Shown in pieces: positions 1-10,406 of a stretch of 41,138 bases of DNA. Source of the DNA: Candidatus Latescibacterota bacterium (lineage in GTDB: Bacteria > Latescibacterota > UBA2968 > UBA8231). The stretch spans positions 1-41,138 of the forward strand of contig JACPJE010000169.1 of NCBI GenBank assembly GCA_016187725.1, read 5' to 3'. Under the pieces are notes generated by a model, which was not told the origin of the DNA, did not search any database, and saw only the letters and a program-made list of their open reading frames with translations. Both the position numbers and the translations under genes were made by a program. Positions within the stretch are counted from its first letter, which is position 1, and each line of letters starts with the position of its first letter.

Positions 1-607
1 ACTTGAGCGGAGCGCAGCGCACTGCCCCGGGGAACTCCCCCAGAAAGAGCGCTGCCGAAGCCGGCCAGTGCCGCCACTGCACCTCCTCCACTTGCACTGC
101 CCCTTTGGCGAAATACTCCTCCTCGAACTCCGCCCTGGTCTGCGAGTAGTACTCCATCTGCCCGCTTTTGGGTTCCAACCCGACAAATCCGTGCGAGGCG
201 TAGATGTGGTACGGGGCGCTGTCGTACCCCGTGCCCAGAAAGAGCGCCCGGCCCCCTTCCTGCCTGAAGTGGGCCATCTGCACCCCCATCAGCTGCGAAG
301 CCGCGCCCTGGCGCCGGTCTTCTGGCACGGTCCACACATGGCCGAAATGCCCAACGCCGCGGTGGGTGAAGGTGGCGATATTGGCCAGGGGCTTCCCATC
401 CCGGTGGAGCAGGTAGAAATTCGCCTCGATGCCCAGGTCCCGGCACTCCCGGCACACCGCAGCCGCGTTCTGCCGCTGCCAGATCGGCCCTTTGTGCCCC
501 AGCAGCCCTTCCACCCGCTCGGCCCATTCCAGGTCCGGCCCTCTCACCACCCCCACTTCCACCGCTTCGCCCCTCTTGAGGCTCACGCTACCCAGCGAGG
601 TGTACAT
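1..607 (-). CDS. GNAT-family N-acetyltransferase (3' end outside window)
   Basis: At least 202 residues are visible and no stop is reached before the window edge. The GNAT acetyl-CoA loop is clear at about residues 93-103: a beta strand ending VWTVPE is followed by DRRQGAA, matching the Q/R-x-x-G-x-G/A motif A. The later segment YHIYASHGFVG is a typical GNAT motif B with the conserved aromatic and GF. I chose the ATG at 607 because AGGTGA lies six bases upstream and it follows the phosphoesterase stop by three bases, which implies translational coupling. The family moves an acetyl group from acetyl-CoA to an amine; the substrate cannot be read from this sequence. It is the last visible gene of a minus-strand run that includes a phosphoesterase, a DapA-like aldolase and a peptidase-acetyltransferase fusion, so small-molecule modification is a fair inference. 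Confidence 0.8.
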   Translation of the reverse strand, partial: MYTSLGSVSLKRGEAVEVGVVRGPDLEWAERVEGLLGHKGPIWQRQNAAAVCRECRDLGIEANFYLLHRDGKPLANIATFTHRGVGHFGHVWTVPEDRRQGAASQLMGVQMAHFRQEGGRALFLGTGYDSAPYHIYASHGFVGLEPKSGQMEYYSQTRAEFEEEYFAKGAVQVEEVQWRHWPASAALFLGEFPGAVRCAPLK

Positions 608-610
608 CGC

Positions 611-1495
611 TCACCTGTAGGGTTTGAAGGTCAGGCTCCGGTATCCCCCCTCGAAACCCGGCCTGGCCACGTACTGGTGACACCCGGTCCGTATTTCGTC
701 GGCGTGCGGGAAATGGATGTGCCCGCAGAGAATGCCCACCAGATTCTCCGCCTGGCGCACCAACTCCAGGCAGGTGCGGGTGCTCGGTGCCACCTCCCCC
801 ACCAACCACTTGGCCCGCGTCTCGGCGGTCCAGCCCTCCTCCCCGCCCATCGCGATGGGTGCCTGCCAGCGCGCCATCACCGCGGGCATCAGCGAGGGGA
901 CGCACAGGGGGATGTGCACCAGCAGCAGACAGGGCTTCCCATCCTGCAGTTGGCGGCGGAGAAACTCGACCTGGGCACGGCTCACCTGGTAGGTGCTGTT
1001 GTCCAGGGCAATCACGCGCAGGCCGCTGACTTCCCGCACCTGGCAGGCCGGGCTCCCCCCGGAAAGGGCGAAGAAGCGAGGATAATGTGCCTGGCGCGTG
1101 GCTTCGCTCCATTCACCATAGGGAAAGTACCAGTCGTGGTTGCCCAAGGTGTAGAGGTACTCCCGCCCTCCCAGATTGCGGGCCAGCAGCTCCAGGCCGG
1201 CCACCGAGGGGAAATGGAGGACGTCCCCGGTCAGCGCCAGCACCTCGGGCTGCGCGGATCGGCAGCGTTCCAGCAGGCGGAAAAACACCTCCCTGGCCGC
1301 CATGCCTCCCGGGGTGCGCTGCTGAAAGTAGGCCTGGTAGTGGGCAGCGGCCTGGCGCGCCGGATGGGGATCCCGCGCGTCGGCCTCGGCCAGGTGGGTG
1401 TCGCTCAGCTGAAAGAGCAGCACCTCCCGCTCCAATCCCTCGACCAGGATCTGGTTTTCCTCGGGGTGCTCGGGGTTGAGATGGAGGATCTTCAC
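611..1495 (-). CDS. Calcineurin-like metallophosphoesterase
   Basis: This 294-residue protein carries the complete dinuclear-metal signature of calcineurin-like phosphoesterases: D32-x-H34 in SDTHLA, D91 in TGDVLH, GNHD at 118-121, H194 in LLVHIP and GHIH at 258-261. These proteins are soluble hydrolases of phosphomonoesters or phosphodiesters, and no signal peptide or membrane segment is present. The start is GTG at 1495, with a GGAG motif upstream that overlaps the end of the dapA-like gene; the next ATG would remove the N-terminal strand. The gene is four bases from its upstream neighbour and three bases from the GNAT gene, so the three are very probably co-transcribed. The substrate is unknown. 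The DapA-like and acetyltransferase neighbours suggest a small metabolite rather than nucleic acid, but this is inference. Confidence 0.88.
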   Translation of the reverse strand: MKILHLNPEHPEENQILVEGLEREVLLFQLSDTHLAEADARDPHPARQAAAHYQAYFQQRTPGGMAAREVFFRLLERCRSAQPEVLALTGDVLHFPSVAGLELLARNLGGREYLYTLGNHDWYFPYGEWSEATRQAHYPRFFALSGGSPACQVREVSGLRVIALDNSTYQVSRAQVEFLRRQLQDGKPCLLLVHIPLCVPSLMPAVMARWQAPIAMGGEEGWTAETRAKWLVGEVAPSTRTCLELVRQAENLVGILCGHIHFPHADEIRTGCHQYVARPGFEGGYRSLTFKPYR

Positions 1496-1499
1496 CCGC

Positions 1500-2417
1500 T
1501 CACTCCAGCCACTGGGGATGCCGGCGGCGGAGTTGGCGCAGGCATTTGGTGAAGGTCTGCTCGTCGAACCCCTGGTACGGGGGCAGGAGGCGCAGGGGCA
1601 TGTCCAGTCCGGAGGCGCGCACGATCATCTTGTCATACGCCCCGTCGATGGCCTCGCGGCCCTGGGTGGGTGCCAGGAAGTCCTCCATCACTCTCAGATA
1701 TTCGGCCTGCATGGGAAAGAGCCGGTCCCACTGCTTGGTCACCCCGTACTGGAAAAATTCCTTGGTCTTGACGGGGAAGAGCGCCCCGAAGGAACTGAGC
1801 AGGGAGCACTCGCCGAAGAGGCAGCCGTGCGGAAAGCCGTGTTCGCCGTAGAAGTGCTGCAGTTCCGGGGCGCCGGTGGCGATGCTGAAGATCTGGGTCA
1901 GATCCGTGCGGCAGTTCTTGGTGCCGGCCAGATTGGGGACCTCCGCCACCAGCCGGCGGTACTCGGGCCCCAGCAGCACCCTCCGGGCGCGCGGCAAGTT
2001 GTAATGGATAAAACGCGCCTCGGGAAAGGCCCCGCACACCTGGCGGAAAAAGACCAGGAGTTCGGCGTCGTCCAGGGCCCCCCAGGGCGGCAGGCTGATC
2101 TGGAAGGCCCGCACCCCCAGCTCAAAGGAAAAGGCCAGGCGTTCCAGCACCTGGGGGGTGGACATGGCGATCACCCCCACCATCGGGAAGACCCCTTCCC
2201 GGTGGGTCTCCTCCCAGAAGACCTGGACGATCTGTCGGTATTGATCGAGGGTGACGGCGTACCCTTCGCCGGCGGTGCCGAAGACGTAGAGATGGTTGAA
2301 GCCCTGGGCCAGTTGGGCGCGGATCTCGCGGCGGAAGCACTCTTCCAGGAGCACGCCCTGCTCGTCCCAGGGGATCTCGCAGCTGACCAGGATGGCCTGG
2401 GGGTAGCGGGTGGCCAT
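1500..2417 (-). CDS. Dihydrodipicolinate synthase (DapA)-family aldolase
   Basis: The 305-residue length is usual for DapA/NAL class I aldolases, which bind a 2-oxo acid through a lysine Schiff base inside a TIM barrel. Visible landmarks are GTAGEG at 47-52 (the family GTTGE loop), Y139 in HYNLP (general acid/base tyrosine) and K167 in AGTKN (Schiff-base lysine). The GTT-to-GTA change and HYNLPRA in place of YNVP argue against true lysine-biosynthetic DapA and point to one of the many paralogues acting on other oxo acids or sugar acids. The ATG at 2417 has AGGAG six bases upstream. The gene lies between the peptidase-acetyltransferase fusion and the phosphoesterase with 4-9 base gaps. The reaction itself cannot be named. 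Confidence 0.83.
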   Translation of the reverse strand: MATRYPQAILVSCEIPWDEQGVLLEECFRREIRAQLAQGFNHLYVFGTAGEGYAVTLDQYRQIVQVFWEETHREGVFPMVGVIAMSTPQVLERLAFSFELGVRAFQISLPPWGALDDAELLVFFRQVCGAFPEARFIHYNLPRARRVLLGPEYRRLVAEVPNLAGTKNCRTDLTQIFSIATGAPELQHFYGEHGFPHGCLFGECSLLSSFGALFPVKTKEFFQYGVTKQWDRLFPMQAEYLRVMEDFLAPTQGREAIDGAYDKMIVRASGLDMPLRLLPPYQGFDEQTFTKCLRQLRRRHPQWLE

Positions 2418-2426
2418 GGGATGCTC

Positions 2427-5063
2427 CTATCTCCGGTAACCCGGTTTGATGGTACAGGTGGGACAGGCATTTTTCAGATGCTCGCGCCGCACCTGCCACA
2501 GATCCAGGCCCCGCACCAGTTCGGCCTCGGCCCCACCCACCTTGCCGCGGCGCTGCAGGCGGCGGCGGTCCAGAGTCTCGTCCAGTTTGCGGGGCGACAC
2601 CGGACACTCGCCGCTGCGCCAGGCCAGGCCCCTCACCTCCTCCACCCGGCCCTCGGGCCGCACCACCTTGTCTAGGTTGCCAAAGGCGTCGATGCAGCCG
2701 CAGGGCATGGAATTTTCGGCGACGTGGTACGCGGTGCTGGTGTAGTGGGTGGTCCCCAGAGCCAGGATGTACCCCCCGCCGTGGATCAGTCTGCCGATGG
2801 GGCTGTCCTGGGCCCAGATCCCCCTTTCCAGGTGATCGCGGCAGAATTCCTCGGCCCGGGGACCGCAGGCGGCCAGCGCGTGGGTGGGGTGCAGGCTGCG
2901 CACCGCGTCGGACCGGCGCCAGAAGGCGTCCGGGATAGCCCCGTTGGTAGTAGGCGTAGCGAGCGGATTGAAGACCTGCGCGCCCCGGTGGTTGAAGGAG
3001 GGCATCATCAAGGTGCCCTGCGCACCGATGGCCTCCAGCAGGGCTTCGATCACCGTCGAGGCCCCCCCGGCCACAAAGCCGATGGCCCCCAGGGAACTGT
3101 GCACCATCAAGTCCATGCCCTTGCGCACCCCTAGCTTCCTCAGATCCGCGACCAGGCGCGCCTTGGTCACCAGCTCACCTGGACCGGCCAGCTCGGCGTA
3201 ACCCAGCTCGGCGTGCGCCTCGAAGAACTGGGCCACCGGTGCCGCACCCGGCGCCGGCTTTTTGCCCGTCCCCCCCACGGCGGCGGTCTCCTCGCAGCCG
3301 ATGAGGGCGGCGATCTGGGCCAGGTCGCGCCGGCCATCCGCCCAGAACAAAGCCCAGGCCGGCAACCCGGCCCCGCTGATGCGCTGGGCGATGGGGGTCG
3401 GGGTATTCTCCAGGGTGGGCGAGAGCGGGGCAGTGCGGCGGGGCACCCGCCGGGTGCCGGCCCCGTGTTTGAATGGCTTGATCCGCCGCGAAGCCATTTG
3501 ATTTACCTCCTGCTCGCAGGCATTCAGGTGGGCCATCAGCGGAGCCCTTTCCCCGCCCCACAGCCAGCGCCGCAGGCGCCTGAGATTCTCGGCGTGGGTC
3601 TCGCACAGGAAAAAGGCCCGCTCAGGGCTGGGCCTGGCCCGCAGCAGTTCAAGGGTCCTGGCCGTCTCGGCCCTGGCCAGTTCCCCCACCTCGGGACTGC
3701 CGGCATCGGCCAGGTAGTACAGGTAGGCGGCCATGCTGGCGGCGCACAACTCCAACCCCTCGGGGCTGAGTAATTCGCTGGTGTCCGCCGAAGAGTGGTA
3801 CGCGTCGAACCCCCTGCCGCTCTTGCGGTGATGGGTGGTGATCCAGGGGCAGGGGAAACCGTACTGAGGGTCGCCGATCAGGGTGTCCGAGGTGGAGACA
3901 AAGGGGGTCAGGTGCAACCGGTACCCGGGGTTGTGCAACCTGAGCCCGGCCCGCAGCACCGCCTCGCCCACCCGGTCCACAAACCCGGCCGACATGGGGA
4001 TGGTGGCGTGCCACTCCAGCCGGCCGTCGCAGACCTCCGGTCTGGAACCCAGGGTGTCGATGCACAACCCGGCCAGCGGCGTCTGCAGCCGGCGCACCTT
4101 TTCGAGATAGCCGAAGAACCCGTAACATTCGTACGCGTTGAGCAGGCGGATGCTGCGCCGGGGCCGGCGCAGCTTGCCCTCGGCGATGAGCGCTTCGAGC
4201 AGGCGGGCCATCTCCAGGCACACCGCTACGCCCGAAGCGTTGTCCACCGCCCCCGGCTCGGCGCTGTGGGCCAGCACCCAGACCTCGTCCTGGGGATCGT
4301 CCGCCCCGCGCACCAGCCCGCTGACCACGTCGTGGCTGCCCACGTACTTGCGCACCTCCACCTCGGCGCGCAGGCGCAGGGGACCCCGCTGCTGGACCAG
4401 GCGGCGCAGTTCCTTGCCCTGGTTCTGGGAGAGCACCAACCCCACCAGCCGCGCCGTGGTCCACTCCATCGGCACCGCCCCCCAGCCGAACTTGCTCCAC
4501 GCCAGGGCATCTGGCAGCTGGGCTATGGGCCGGTCGGTGATCACCCCCACCGCGCCCTTGTCGGCCAGCAGCTTCATCAGGGTGCGCGGCTCCAGGCAGG
4601 TGAGCGCCATCTTGCCCGCCAGCGCGTCCCTGCCCTTCCCCTCCAGTTCTTCCCTGCTGTCGATGATGGCCAGCTCGCATTCCAGGCCGCCCTCCGGCGT
4701 GCCGCTGGTCCACTGGATCACGTGCCAGGGATTATGCTGGAAATCGAGCAGGCGCTGGTGCACCGGGGCGATCACCTCCAGGGTGGCCCCCAACACGTCC
4801 TGGGCCTCCTGGATGACCCAGCGACCCGATCCCACCCGCCCCCCCGTCTGCAGGGGGTGGACCTCGGCCTTGGCCCCGGCCTCTTCGTACCGGCGGGCCA
4901 GGGTCTGGCTGGTCTGGTGGAAGCGGTCGAAGGAGTTCCAGCGGTCGGTCTCGACCACTGCCTCCACGTCCCCCAGCAGGCGCCGGCCATCGGCGCGGTC
5001 CATCAGCAGGGGCAGCACCTGGCGGCACAGCTGCCGCAGCGAACGCGGAACACTTGCGGGCAT
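2427..5063 (-). CDS. Fusion of M28-type peptidase (PA insert) with AAC(3)-type N-acetyltransferase
   Basis: This 878-residue protein joins two enzymes. Residues about 1-460 resemble M28 zinc aminopeptidases: a PA-like insert around 150-215 (ADKGAVGVITD), then H266 and D274 (AHSAEPGAVDNASG), E312 in AYECYG, D336 in CIDTLG and H423 in YHSSADT as candidate metal and catalytic residues. The usual second Glu of the EE pair is Cys313. Residues about 560-630 look like the small winged-helix tail of such peptidases (ADGRRDLAQIAAL). Residues about 640-870 match AAC(3)/YokD N-acetyltransferases: VHSSLGAIG at 654-662, SLHPTHALAACG, SPIGRL and YHVAEN. The ATG at 5063 has CAGGAGGA upstream; the same frame stays open far into glgP by chance and is not coding there. 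No signal peptide is seen. Peptidase and AAC(3) domains on one chain suggest deacylation or hydrolysis and N-acylation of one amino compound. An aminoglycoside resistance role is not implied. Confidence 0.8.
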   Translation of the reverse strand: MPASVPRSLRQLCRQVLPLLMDRADGRRLLGDVEAVVETDRWNSFDRFHQTSQTLARRYEEAGAKAEVHPLQTGGRVGSGRWVIQEAQDVLGATLEVIAPVHQRLLDFQHNPWHVIQWTSGTPEGGLECELAIIDSREELEGKGRDALAGKMALTCLEPRTLMKLLADKGAVGVITDRPIAQLPDALAWSKFGWGAVPMEWTTARLVGLVLSQNQGKELRRLVQQRGPLRLRAEVEVRKYVGSHDVVSGLVRGADDPQDEVWVLAHSAEPGAVDNASGVAVCLEMARLLEALIAEGKLRRPRRSIRLLNAYECYGFFGYLEKVRRLQTPLAGLCIDTLGSRPEVCDGRLEWHATIPMSAGFVDRVGEAVLRAGLRLHNPGYRLHLTPFVSTSDTLIGDPQYGFPCPWITTHHRKSGRGFDAYHSSADTSELLSPEGLELCAASMAAYLYYLADAGSPEVGELARAETARTLELLRARPSPERAFFLCETHAENLRRLRRWLWGGERAPLMAHLNACEQEVNQMASRRIKPFKHGAGTRRVPRRTAPLSPTLENTPTPIAQRISGAGLPAWALFWADGRRDLAQIAALIGCEETAAVGGTGKKPAPGAAPVAQFFEAHAELGYAELAGPGELVTKARLVADLRKLGVRKGMDLMVHSSLGAIGFVAGGASTVIEALLEAIGAQGTLMMPSFNHRGAQVFNPLATPTTNGAIPDAFWRRSDAVRSLHPTHALAACGPRAEEFCRDHLERGIWAQDSPIGRLIHGGGYILALGTTHYTSTAYHVAENSMPCGCIDAFGNLDKVVRPEGRVEEVRGLAWRSGECPVSPRKLDETLDRRRLQRRGKVGGAEAELVRGLDLWQVRREHLKNACPTCTIKPGYRR

Positions 5064-5131
5064 GGGAATCCTCCTGGAAAGAGCACAGCCAAGATAGGGA
5101 TTGGGCGGGCCTGGGAAAAGAGGGGCCGCTG

Positions 5132-7648
<2,517 letters not shown>

Positions 7649-7661
7649 TGGGGCCTCCTCT

Positions 7662-9608
7662 TCAAACCAGTGCGCTGCGCTTGTCGCCCAGGGGCGCCTC
7701 CAGCTCCCGGGCCAGCTCCTCCCACTCCTCCATCAGTCCTTCCAGCTCTTTTTCCTGCTGCCGGTACTGGGCGCCCAACTCGTAGACCAGCTGCATGTCC
7801 TTGCGCTCGCCGGCCTGGCCGATGCGCCCGCTCAGCTCCTGCAGCTCCAGTTCGCGCCGGTGGATCTTCTCCTCCACCTCCTGCTGGCGCTGCAGCAGTT
7901 TTTCCTGCTGCTTGCGGCCTCGCCGCTCCTGTTTCTGCGCCCGGCGCTGGACCTGGCCCTCCCCCCTGGGCATCCTGCCATCGGCCTGGGCCGGGAGCGC
8001 CTGCTGGTTGCGCCAGCGCAGAAACTCCTCCCAGCCGCCCGCATAGCAATGGACCCTCCCCCCCTCGACCAGCCACACCTGGGTGGCCAGGGCCTGGATC
8101 AGATAGCGGTCGTGGCTGACCAGGATGAGGGTACCGGGAAAATCCCCCAGCACCTCCTCGAGAATTTCCTGCGAGGCGATGTCCAGGTGGTTGGTCGGCT
8201 CGTCCAGCACCAGGAGATTGGCGTTGTGCAGGACCAGTTTGGCCAGGGCCACCCGGCTGCGCTGGCCGCCGCTGAGTTCCCTCACCTTCTTGAAGACCTC
8301 GTCGCCGCTGAAAAGCAGGCTGCCCAGCAGATTGCGGATCTCCTCGGCGAGCAGCTGGGGTCTGGCCTGGCGCACCGCCTCCAGCACGTTCATCTCCGGG
8401 TCCAGGTGGTCGTGGGCCTGGGCCAGGTAACCAGGCTCGACCGCGGCCCCGTACCGGATTTCCCCCTCCAGCAGCTCCAATTCGCCTAGAATGCTGCGCA
8501 CCAGGGTGGTCTTACCCGCCCCGTTGGGCCCCACCACCGCGATGCGCTGGCCGCGCAGCACCTCTACCTCGGGCACCCGCGCCAGCACCCTGCCCGGCTC
8601 GTACCCCACCGCCACTCCGCCGCGCAATTGCAGCACGATGTCGCCGCTGCGCTGGCCGCCCTCCAGGCGCAGCCGGATGCGCCGGTGGGCGCGCGGCCTT
8701 TCCACCGCCTCGGTGGCCAGGTAGCGCTCCAGGCGGGTGCGCCGGCCCTGGGCCTCCTTGCTGCGCTGGCCGGCCAGGTAGCGCCGGATGAAATCCTGGG
8801 TCTTTTCGATGTATTCCTGCTGGGCCTCCCACTCCTTCAGGCGGCGCTCGTACCGCTCCTGGCGCTGGCGCAGGTGGGCGCTGTAGTTGCCCCGGTAGAT
8901 CTCCAGTCCACCAAAGGCGATCTCCCACACCTTGGCCGAGCATTGGTCGAGGAAGTAGCGGTCGTGCGAAACCACCAGCAGGCTGCCCTTGAACTCCTGC
9001 ACCCAGGCTTCCAGCCATTCCACTGCCTGCAGGTCCAGGTGGTTGGTCGGCTCGTCCAAAAGCAGCAGGTCCGGTTCTTCCAGCAGCAACCTGGCCAACA
9101 GGGCGCGGGTGCGCTGCCCGCCGCTGAGCTGGGCCAGGGGTCGTTCGAATTGAGCCGGGGCAAAGCCCAGGCCGCTCAGCACTGAGCGGATGCGGGCCTC
9201 GTAGGTATAGCCCCCCCGGTGCTCCAACTCCGCCTGCAGGGCGCTGTAACGGGCCAACACCTCCTCCCCGTGAGCGGGATCTTCGAGTTGCCTGGCCAGG
9301 CCGGCCAGCTCCTCTTCCAGTTTGCGCAGCCCGGCAAAGACCTCGGCCATGGCCTGCCACAGGGTGGTTTGGCCCAGGTCGGGAGGATCCTGGGGCAGGT
9401 ATCCCACCCGCAGACCGCGCCGGTGCTGCAGTTGGCCGCTGGTGGGCTCTTCCAGCCCCCCCAGCAGGCGCAACAGGGTGGTCTTGCCCTCACCGTTGGC
9501 CCCCACCAGGCCTATATGGTCTCCCGGCTCCAGGCGGAAATTGAGGTTCTTGAAGACATCGAGGGCGCCGTAGTACTTGCCGACGCCCTCGCCGACGATC
9601 AGGGACAT
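7662..9608 (-). CDS. ABC-F family ATPase (Uup/YdiF-like)
   Basis: This 648-residue protein has two ABC domains on one chain and no membrane segment, the ABC-F plan. Domain 1 has Walker [10 protein letters not shown] at about 36-44, the signature LSGGQRTR and Walker [14 protein letters not shown]. Domain 2 has [17 protein letters not shown] and [14 protein letters not shown] charged linker of roughly 80 residues lies between them, and the last 100 residues form a Lys/Arg/Glu-rich coiled coil as in Uup. ABC-F proteins act on the ribosome, as housekeeping translation factors or antibiotic-protection factors. The long coiled-coil tail favours the Uup/YdiF type; resistance cannot be excluded because the transcript begins with an attenuator-like leader containing a small upstream ORF. 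The ATG at 9608 has only a weak Shine-Dalgarno sequence and follows the HTH-protein stop by 38 bases. Confidence 0.93.
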   Translation of the reverse strand: MSLIVGEGVGKYYGALDVFKNLNFRLEPGDHIGLVGANGEGKTTLLRLLGGLEEPTSGQLQHRRGLRVGYLPQDPPDLGQTTLWQAMAEVFAGLRKLEEELAGLARQLEDPAHGEEVLARYSALQAELEHRGGYTYEARIRSVLSGLGFAPAQFERPLAQLSGGQRTRALLARLLLEEPDLLLLDEPTNHLDLQAVEWLEAWVQEFKGSLLVVSHDRYFLDQCSAKVWEIAFGGLEIYRGNYSAHLRQRQERYERRLKEWEAQQEYIEKTQDFIRRYLAGQRSKEAQGRRTRLERYLATEAVERPRAHRRIRLRLEGGQRSGDIVLQLRGGVAVGYEPGRVLARVPEVEVLRGQRIAVVGPNGAGKTTLVRSILGELELLEGEIRYGAAVEPGYLAQAHDHLDPEMNVLEAVRQARPQLLAEEIRNLLGSLLFSGDEVFKKVRELSGGQRSRVALAKLVLHNANLLVLDEPTNHLDIASQEILEEVLGDFPGTLILVSHDRYLIQALATQVWLVEGGRVHCYAGGWEEFLRWRNQQALPAQADGRMPRGEGQVQRRAQKQERRGRKQQEKLLQRQQEVEEKIHRRELELQELSGRIGQAGERKDMQLVYELGAQYRQQEKELEGLMEEWEELARELEAPLGDKRSALV

Positions 9609-9646
9609 GGCATGAATCTGGTCAACACTTCACCGATCAGGGCTTT

Positions 9647-9883
9647 TTAGTAATATGGTTCCTTGCGCCAGGACGCGCCACCCTCCTCGTCCAGGCTCAA
9701 GCGGCGGCGGCGGCCCACCTCCCGCCAGCGGCGGCGCTTGCGGGCATAAGGGGTCTCGATGCCGTAGAGCCGGCACAAGCGGCTGAAGCTCCCCGCCGCA
9801 ATGCCCAGGGCCTGGCTGGCCTCTTCGTTGCTGGCATAGAGACGTGCCACCCTCTCGATGCGCTCTCTGTCTATTTTCTTCAC
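9647..9883 (-). CDS. Small basic HTH-like protein
   Basis: The 78-residue protein starts with GTG at 9883, preceded by AGGGAGGC. Residues about 5-45 fit a helix-turn-helix: RIERVARLYASNEEASQAL is followed by GIAAGSFSRLCRLYGIETP, in which EEASQALGIAAGSFSRLCRLYGI reads as helix-turn-recognition helix. The rest is highly basic (RKRRRWREVGRRRR) with an acidic patch and no further domain. I recognise the general type, a short stand-alone DNA-binding protein, but no named family. It is the first gene after the structured leader and terminator at 9901-10190, so it may control its own operon. An alternative is that the basic tail binds RNA or ribosomes, which would suit its ABC-F neighbour. Codon use matches its neighbours, supporting a real gene despite its size. 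Confidence 0.7.
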   Translation of the reverse strand: MKKIDRERIERVARLYASNEEASQALGIAAGSFSRLCRLYGIETPYARKRRRWREVGRRRRLSLDEEGGASWRKEPYY

Positions 9884-9900
9884 GTATGCCTCCCTCAGAC

Positions 9901-9941
9901 AAACAAAAAAAGGACCGCGGCTATTCTTGTGCCGTGGTCCT
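9901..9941 (-). terminator. Intrinsic terminator / attenuator ahead of the HTH-ABC-F operon
   Basis: On the minus strand an 11-bp stem (arms 9931-9941 and 9911-9921, one G-U or mismatch) with a nine-base loop is followed directly by seven T residues. No gene lies upstream on the same strand except the 14-codon ORF at 10143-10187. The terminator therefore most likely works inside a leader as an attenuator, or ends a small RNA. Confidence 0.8.
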
Positions 9942-10195
9942 CACCACAAAGGAACTGTGACAACCGACCTCCAGGACACAAGACGTCCCCGCATTCTCCG
10001 GGAATGAGCGTCCTGGAAACGATCGGCTGGCGCGCGGACCTGCTCCCTGTTGAGAGGAACAGATCCGCGCCGGCCCCTTCTCAGAGGCCGGTTTATGGGA
10101 TGCGCTGCCGCGGCAGGCTAAGCCCGCCTCGGCGCGCCAGCTCTACCTGCCAGGACTACTGCGAGTACCGGTGGGGTATTTGACCATCGTGAACC
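9942..10195 (-). ncRNA. Structured leader RNA (candidate attenuator or riboswitch-like element)
   Basis: Read on the minus strand, this stretch folds into several strong hairpins: GGCGGGC/GCCTGCC with a three-base loop (10112-10128), CCGGCCTC/GGGGCCGG with a six-base loop (10070-10091), an 11-bp stem with one G-U (10032-10070) and CCAGGAC/GTCCTGG with an inner CATTC/GAATG hairpin (9971-10016). An 8-bp pairing between 10133-10140 and 10027-10034 could close the first three hairpins into one multibranched domain. A 14-codon ORF lies at its 5' end and a terminator follows at 9901-9941. I compared it by eye with T-box, cobalamin riboswitch, 6S, SRP, RNase P and tmRNA motifs and none fits. Either a regulatory leader for the HTH and ABC-F genes or an independent small RNA is possible. 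The structure is seen; the function is inferred. Confidence 0.55.
10143..10187 (-). CDS. Candidate 14-codon leader peptide
   Basis: A short ORF (MVKYPTGTRSSPGR, stop TAG) has an excellent ribosome site, GGGAGG six bases before its ATG. It sits just upstream of strong hairpins and an intrinsic terminator, the arrangement of ribosome-stalling leader peptides that control ABC-F and other antibiotic-response genes. A longer in-frame ATG 12 codons upstream exists but lacks as good a ribosome site. Coding status is inferred from the ribosome site and position only. Confidence 0.45.
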   Translation of the reverse strand: MVKYPTGTRSSPGR

Positions 10196-10221
10196 TCCCA
10201 TTGGACAGCTTGATCTGGCTC

Positions 10222-10253
10222 ATAATAGCTCTGGTATGGATGCACGCGTGCAT
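10222..10253 (-). promoter_or_regulatory. 14-bp palindrome next to a minus-strand -10 element
   Basis: ATGCACGCGTGCAT at 10240-10253 is a perfect palindrome. It covers the place where a -35 box would lie for a TATTAT -10 element on the minus strand (10222-10227). That promoter would start RNA near 10215, just before the leader peptide. No recognisable -35 box is present, which fits an activator-dependent promoter or an operator. The regulator is unknown. Confidence 0.4.
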
Positions 10254-10327
10254 GGCTTGCCTCTCGATGCAGAGAAGGTCTGTGCAAAATAGGTTATTTT
10301 TAATGATTAAGCAGCGCAATGCTACAA

Positions 10328-10379
10328 TGTCAAGGAAAAAATCACCAGCTTGACAAAAATATCCCCAGCAGCGGATATT
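10328..10379 (+). promoter_or_regulatory. TTGACA promoter and TGTCAAG/CTTGACA inverted repeat
   Basis: A consensus -35 TTGACA at 10350-10355 lies 18 bases before GATATT (10374-10379), a 4/6 match to -10, and would start RNA just upstream of the AAGGAGAG ribosome site of the first SDR gene. The same box is half of a perfect 7-bp inverted repeat, TGTCAAG (10328-10334) with CTTGACA (10349-10355) and 14 bases between. TACAAT at 10323-10328 is a second possible -10. The rest of the 9884-10406 gap is covered by the leader entries. Confidence 0.5.
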
Positions 10380-10406
10380 CAGATTTTCCTGCCAAAGGAG
10401 AGCCCT

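Noticed and set aside
68-1552. Very long open frame on the plus strand, and many like it opposite real genes
   Set aside because: High GC leaves antisense frames open; composition is biased and no motif is present, while the minus-strand genes have complete catalytic signatures.
9901-10190. T-box, cobalamin riboswitch, 6S, SRP, RNase P or tmRNA
   Set aside because: The conserved boxes (AGGGTGGNACCGCG, the GGAAG-type SRP loop, GAGGAAAGTC, ACAGA with GGCTTA, 3' T-loop) are absent or only partly matched.
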